From contig JANTQA010000008.1 of the NCBI GenBank assembly GCA_027625915.1, forward strand, positions 9,160,501 to 9,224,500: 64,000 bases of DNA, read 5' to 3'. Source of the stretch: Anaeramoeba flamelloides. Lineage: Eukaryota > Metamonada > Anaeramoebidae. The notes under the pieces were generated by a model that saw only the letters and a program-made list of their open reading frames with translations, ran no database searches and was not told where the DNA came from. Below, piece by piece: positions 62,379-64,000 of this stretch. The position numbers were made by a program, and so were the translations under genes. How positions within the stretch are numbered: the stretch's first letter is position 1; every line of letters begins with the position of its first letter.

Positions 62379-62651
62379 TACTTTTATATTATAGAATTTA
62401 TTATATAAAAATAAAAGTTTAGATATCATTCCAATAACTGATTCTTTCAATGGATTTTATGTTTATAATTATTTTTTTTTCCCAAAGATCAAATATAAAG
62501 GTTAATTATCTCGAAACGATTTTAGTAAAAAAAAAAAAAAGATGAGAAAACTCAAAGCTAAAATTTTTAGAGATTTTACAAATTATTTGATATGAAATGT
62601 TAGATTTACAATACTGAGAATCCTTTTTTAACCTCTACTCGAATTTCAATA

Positions 62652-62847
62652 CAGTCAACTCCACTTTTAATACACAAACTTTCAACCAAAATTAAGGAAC
62701 AAAAATAATCTCAAATTATGGTACAAAATTCAAATTCTGGGAAAATAATTTGTCAAAAAAAATTCCAAAAAATGTACCTTTATTTGAGATTATTTTTGTG
62801 AATTAATTTTGTTTGAAAGTTTATCTATTAAAAGTGGAACTTACGGT
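62652..62847. mobile_element. ~195-bp near-palindromic element, family D copy 5
   Basis: Starts CAGTCAACTCCACTTTTAAT after TA, 273 bp beyond the end of copy 4, and ends ATTAAAAGTGGAACTTACGG. The centre matches copy 1 (AATTCAAATTCTGGGAAAAT, AATTCCAAAAAATGTAC) rather than copy 4, so the adjacent pair is not a simple tandem duplication. Confidence 0.7.
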
Positions 62848-63941
62848 TGGGTTTTTCTTTTCAAAAGACAAAGGAAATTATAAATGGGTTTTTAATTTTT
62901 TTTTTTAGACAATTCATCAAAATACATTCTTTACTTAACTAAATTAGGATGACTTAAATTTGAAAAGTATGGGTATTTACAAAGTATGTGTTAAAATTGG
63001 AATATACCAAAATTGTATTATTATTAAATAAATTAATTTATTATATTTTATAGAATTCAATTTGAATGCAATAAAAGATAACATAATAGAGGTTCCGGTT
63101 TTTTTTTAAAAAAACTTGTAATTAATTATATCCTTACTAAAAATTTAAAACAATCATTTAGATACATTTAAACCAAAAAGAAAGAAAAAATACTAGAGTA
63201 GTACCAGATAATTAACATAAATAGTTGATTTTTATTTGATTAAAAAATTATTTAATACTATAACAAAAAATGAATTATTTTGTAAATATCCTTTTACTCA
63301 TGATAGATTTGAATTTTTTGTATTTTTTTTTAATTGTCAAAGTATTCATGAAGTTCAATGTGCTTCTCTTTAGTTTGGGTTTTATTAAGCACTTTTGTTG
63401 GAATTTCCACCAATAACAACCATATATAAATGTCAAATTAAGATCTTGAATTAAACTACTTTCGAAAAATAAGGGCCCAGTTTTTCAAATTATACTCACT
63501 AAACTAATTATATGAGTAACCCTGTAAATAATCATCAATAAACTAGAAGTTGATGGATAATCATCAGAAGATTAAATACTAACAAGGTGTCTTCTTTAAA
63601 AATTTTTATACGTTGAACAAAATCTATTTCATTTTTTGTACAAAAATTTGGCTAAAAAAATCATCCAAAATTTTACAACATCTGGATATTATCGAATTTT
63701 TTTTTCGGTTGTAAGAGTAATTTGATTGAGAATTAAATTGAAATTTTTCATCATGTAAAAATATTAAATGTAAATCAGTGAAGAAAAATTAACATCTGAA
63801 ACTATTTGATTGAAGAAACTAACAAACAAAAAAAAATCAAATTGTCATCTGATTGTTTGAAAATTTTTTTTATTTTCTTCCAATTTTTCAGTCAAAAGTT
63901 TGGTTAGTAAATTATGAAGTAGAAAATTTTATTTAAATTAC

Positions 63942-64000
63942 ATCATTAATCAACTGCCCAACATCATATTGAAATCCAATGATTCTAGAACGAGATCTCG
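63942..64000 (-). CDS. Partial exon at the right edge (unidentified)
   Basis: The minus strand from the window end reads RSRSRIIGFQYDVGQLIND and then meets a donor-like GTAATTTAAA at 63941. IIGFQYDVGQ is protein-like and contains residues rare in the flanking noise. The G-x-x-x-D-V-G-Q pattern loosely recalls TRAPP/Bet3-fold subunits, but 19 residues are too few to assign. No matching next exon was established. Confidence 0.35.

Larger units (their letters stand above)
59718..63941. other. 4.2 kb region upstream of the kinase
   Basis: Holds the kinase promoter side, two copies of a dispersed repeat (about 60022-60150 and 61155-61260: TTCTTATTCCAAACCAACA-type start) and two family D elements (62182-62378 and 62652-62847). 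Short open stretches at 60648-60972 and a minus-strand one at 63336-63440 have no start or splice support. Confidence 0.6.

Noticed and set aside
63336-63440. Minus-strand stretch reading ...LLLVEIPTKVLNKT...HEYFDN then stop
   Set aside because: Attractive residues, but no AG acceptor lies between the preceding in-frame TAA and this stretch, so it cannot be joined to the 63942 exon in phase.
1-64000. CRISPR arrays, rRNA genes, bacterial operons, retroviral-type elements
   Set aside because: None seen. Repeats lack CRISPR spacing, and no reverse transcriptase, integrase or capsid-like coding was recognised.

Overview
This is a nuclear contig from an AT-rich (roughly 75-80% A+T), intron-bearing eukaryote. 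Introns are GT-AG. Donors are mostly GTAAGT, GTAATT or GTAAAT, and acceptors are often plain TAG or AAG with little pyrimidine before them. The most telling gene encodes pyruvate:ferredoxin oxidoreductase with a short basic presequence. This points to an anaerobic or microaerophilic protist with hydrogenosomes or related mitochondrial organelles. An amoeboid metamonad such as Anaeramoeba would fit the long Lys/Asn-rich tracts, but that placement is inference.

Layout, left to right: (1) a possible terminal exon of an unknown + strand gene (181-282). (2) A five-exon + strand ubiquitin-specific protease of the USP4/11/15 type (341-10478), whose DUSP and UBL domains are separated from the catalytic domain by a 4.5 kb intron and a 1.2 kb intron. 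Its first intron holds an apparent exon on the opposite strand (648-856). (3) An intronless Cdc20/Cdh1 (Fizzy) APC/C activator, minus strand (12284-13672). (4) The Integrator endonuclease subunit INTS11, minus strand, five exons including a 25-nt microexon (16708-23206). (5) Ribosomal protein eL24, minus strand, three exons (25889-26833). (6) Pyruvate:ferredoxin oxidoreductase, + strand, four exons (33243-37540). (7) A tandem PH-domain protein, minus strand, three exons (42776-44444). (8) Ribosomal protein eL20, minus strand, two exons (47398-48187). (9) An MST/Hippo-type Ste20 kinase, minus strand, six exons (52124-59717). (10) A partial minus-strand exon running off the right edge (63942-64000).

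Most models were assembled from short open segments by matching family sequence across GT-AG junctions. Every junction quoted keeps the reading frame, and the exon lengths of each full model sum to a multiple of three.

The long gene-free stretches and large introns are rich in non-autonomous DNA elements with terminal inverted repeats. They include a ~195 bp near-palindromic family with TA target sites (five copies), a ~540 bp family (three copies), a ~490 bp family (two copies), a ~320 bp family carrying a Pol III box-B-like core (two copies), and several single long inverted repeats. The genes are ordinary housekeeping and signalling functions with no visible operon-like grouping. The interest lies in gene architecture (split domains, microexon, antisense interleaving, a 69-nt A run abutting a splice acceptor) and in the element families. 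No CRISPR array, rRNA or intact tRNA was seen.
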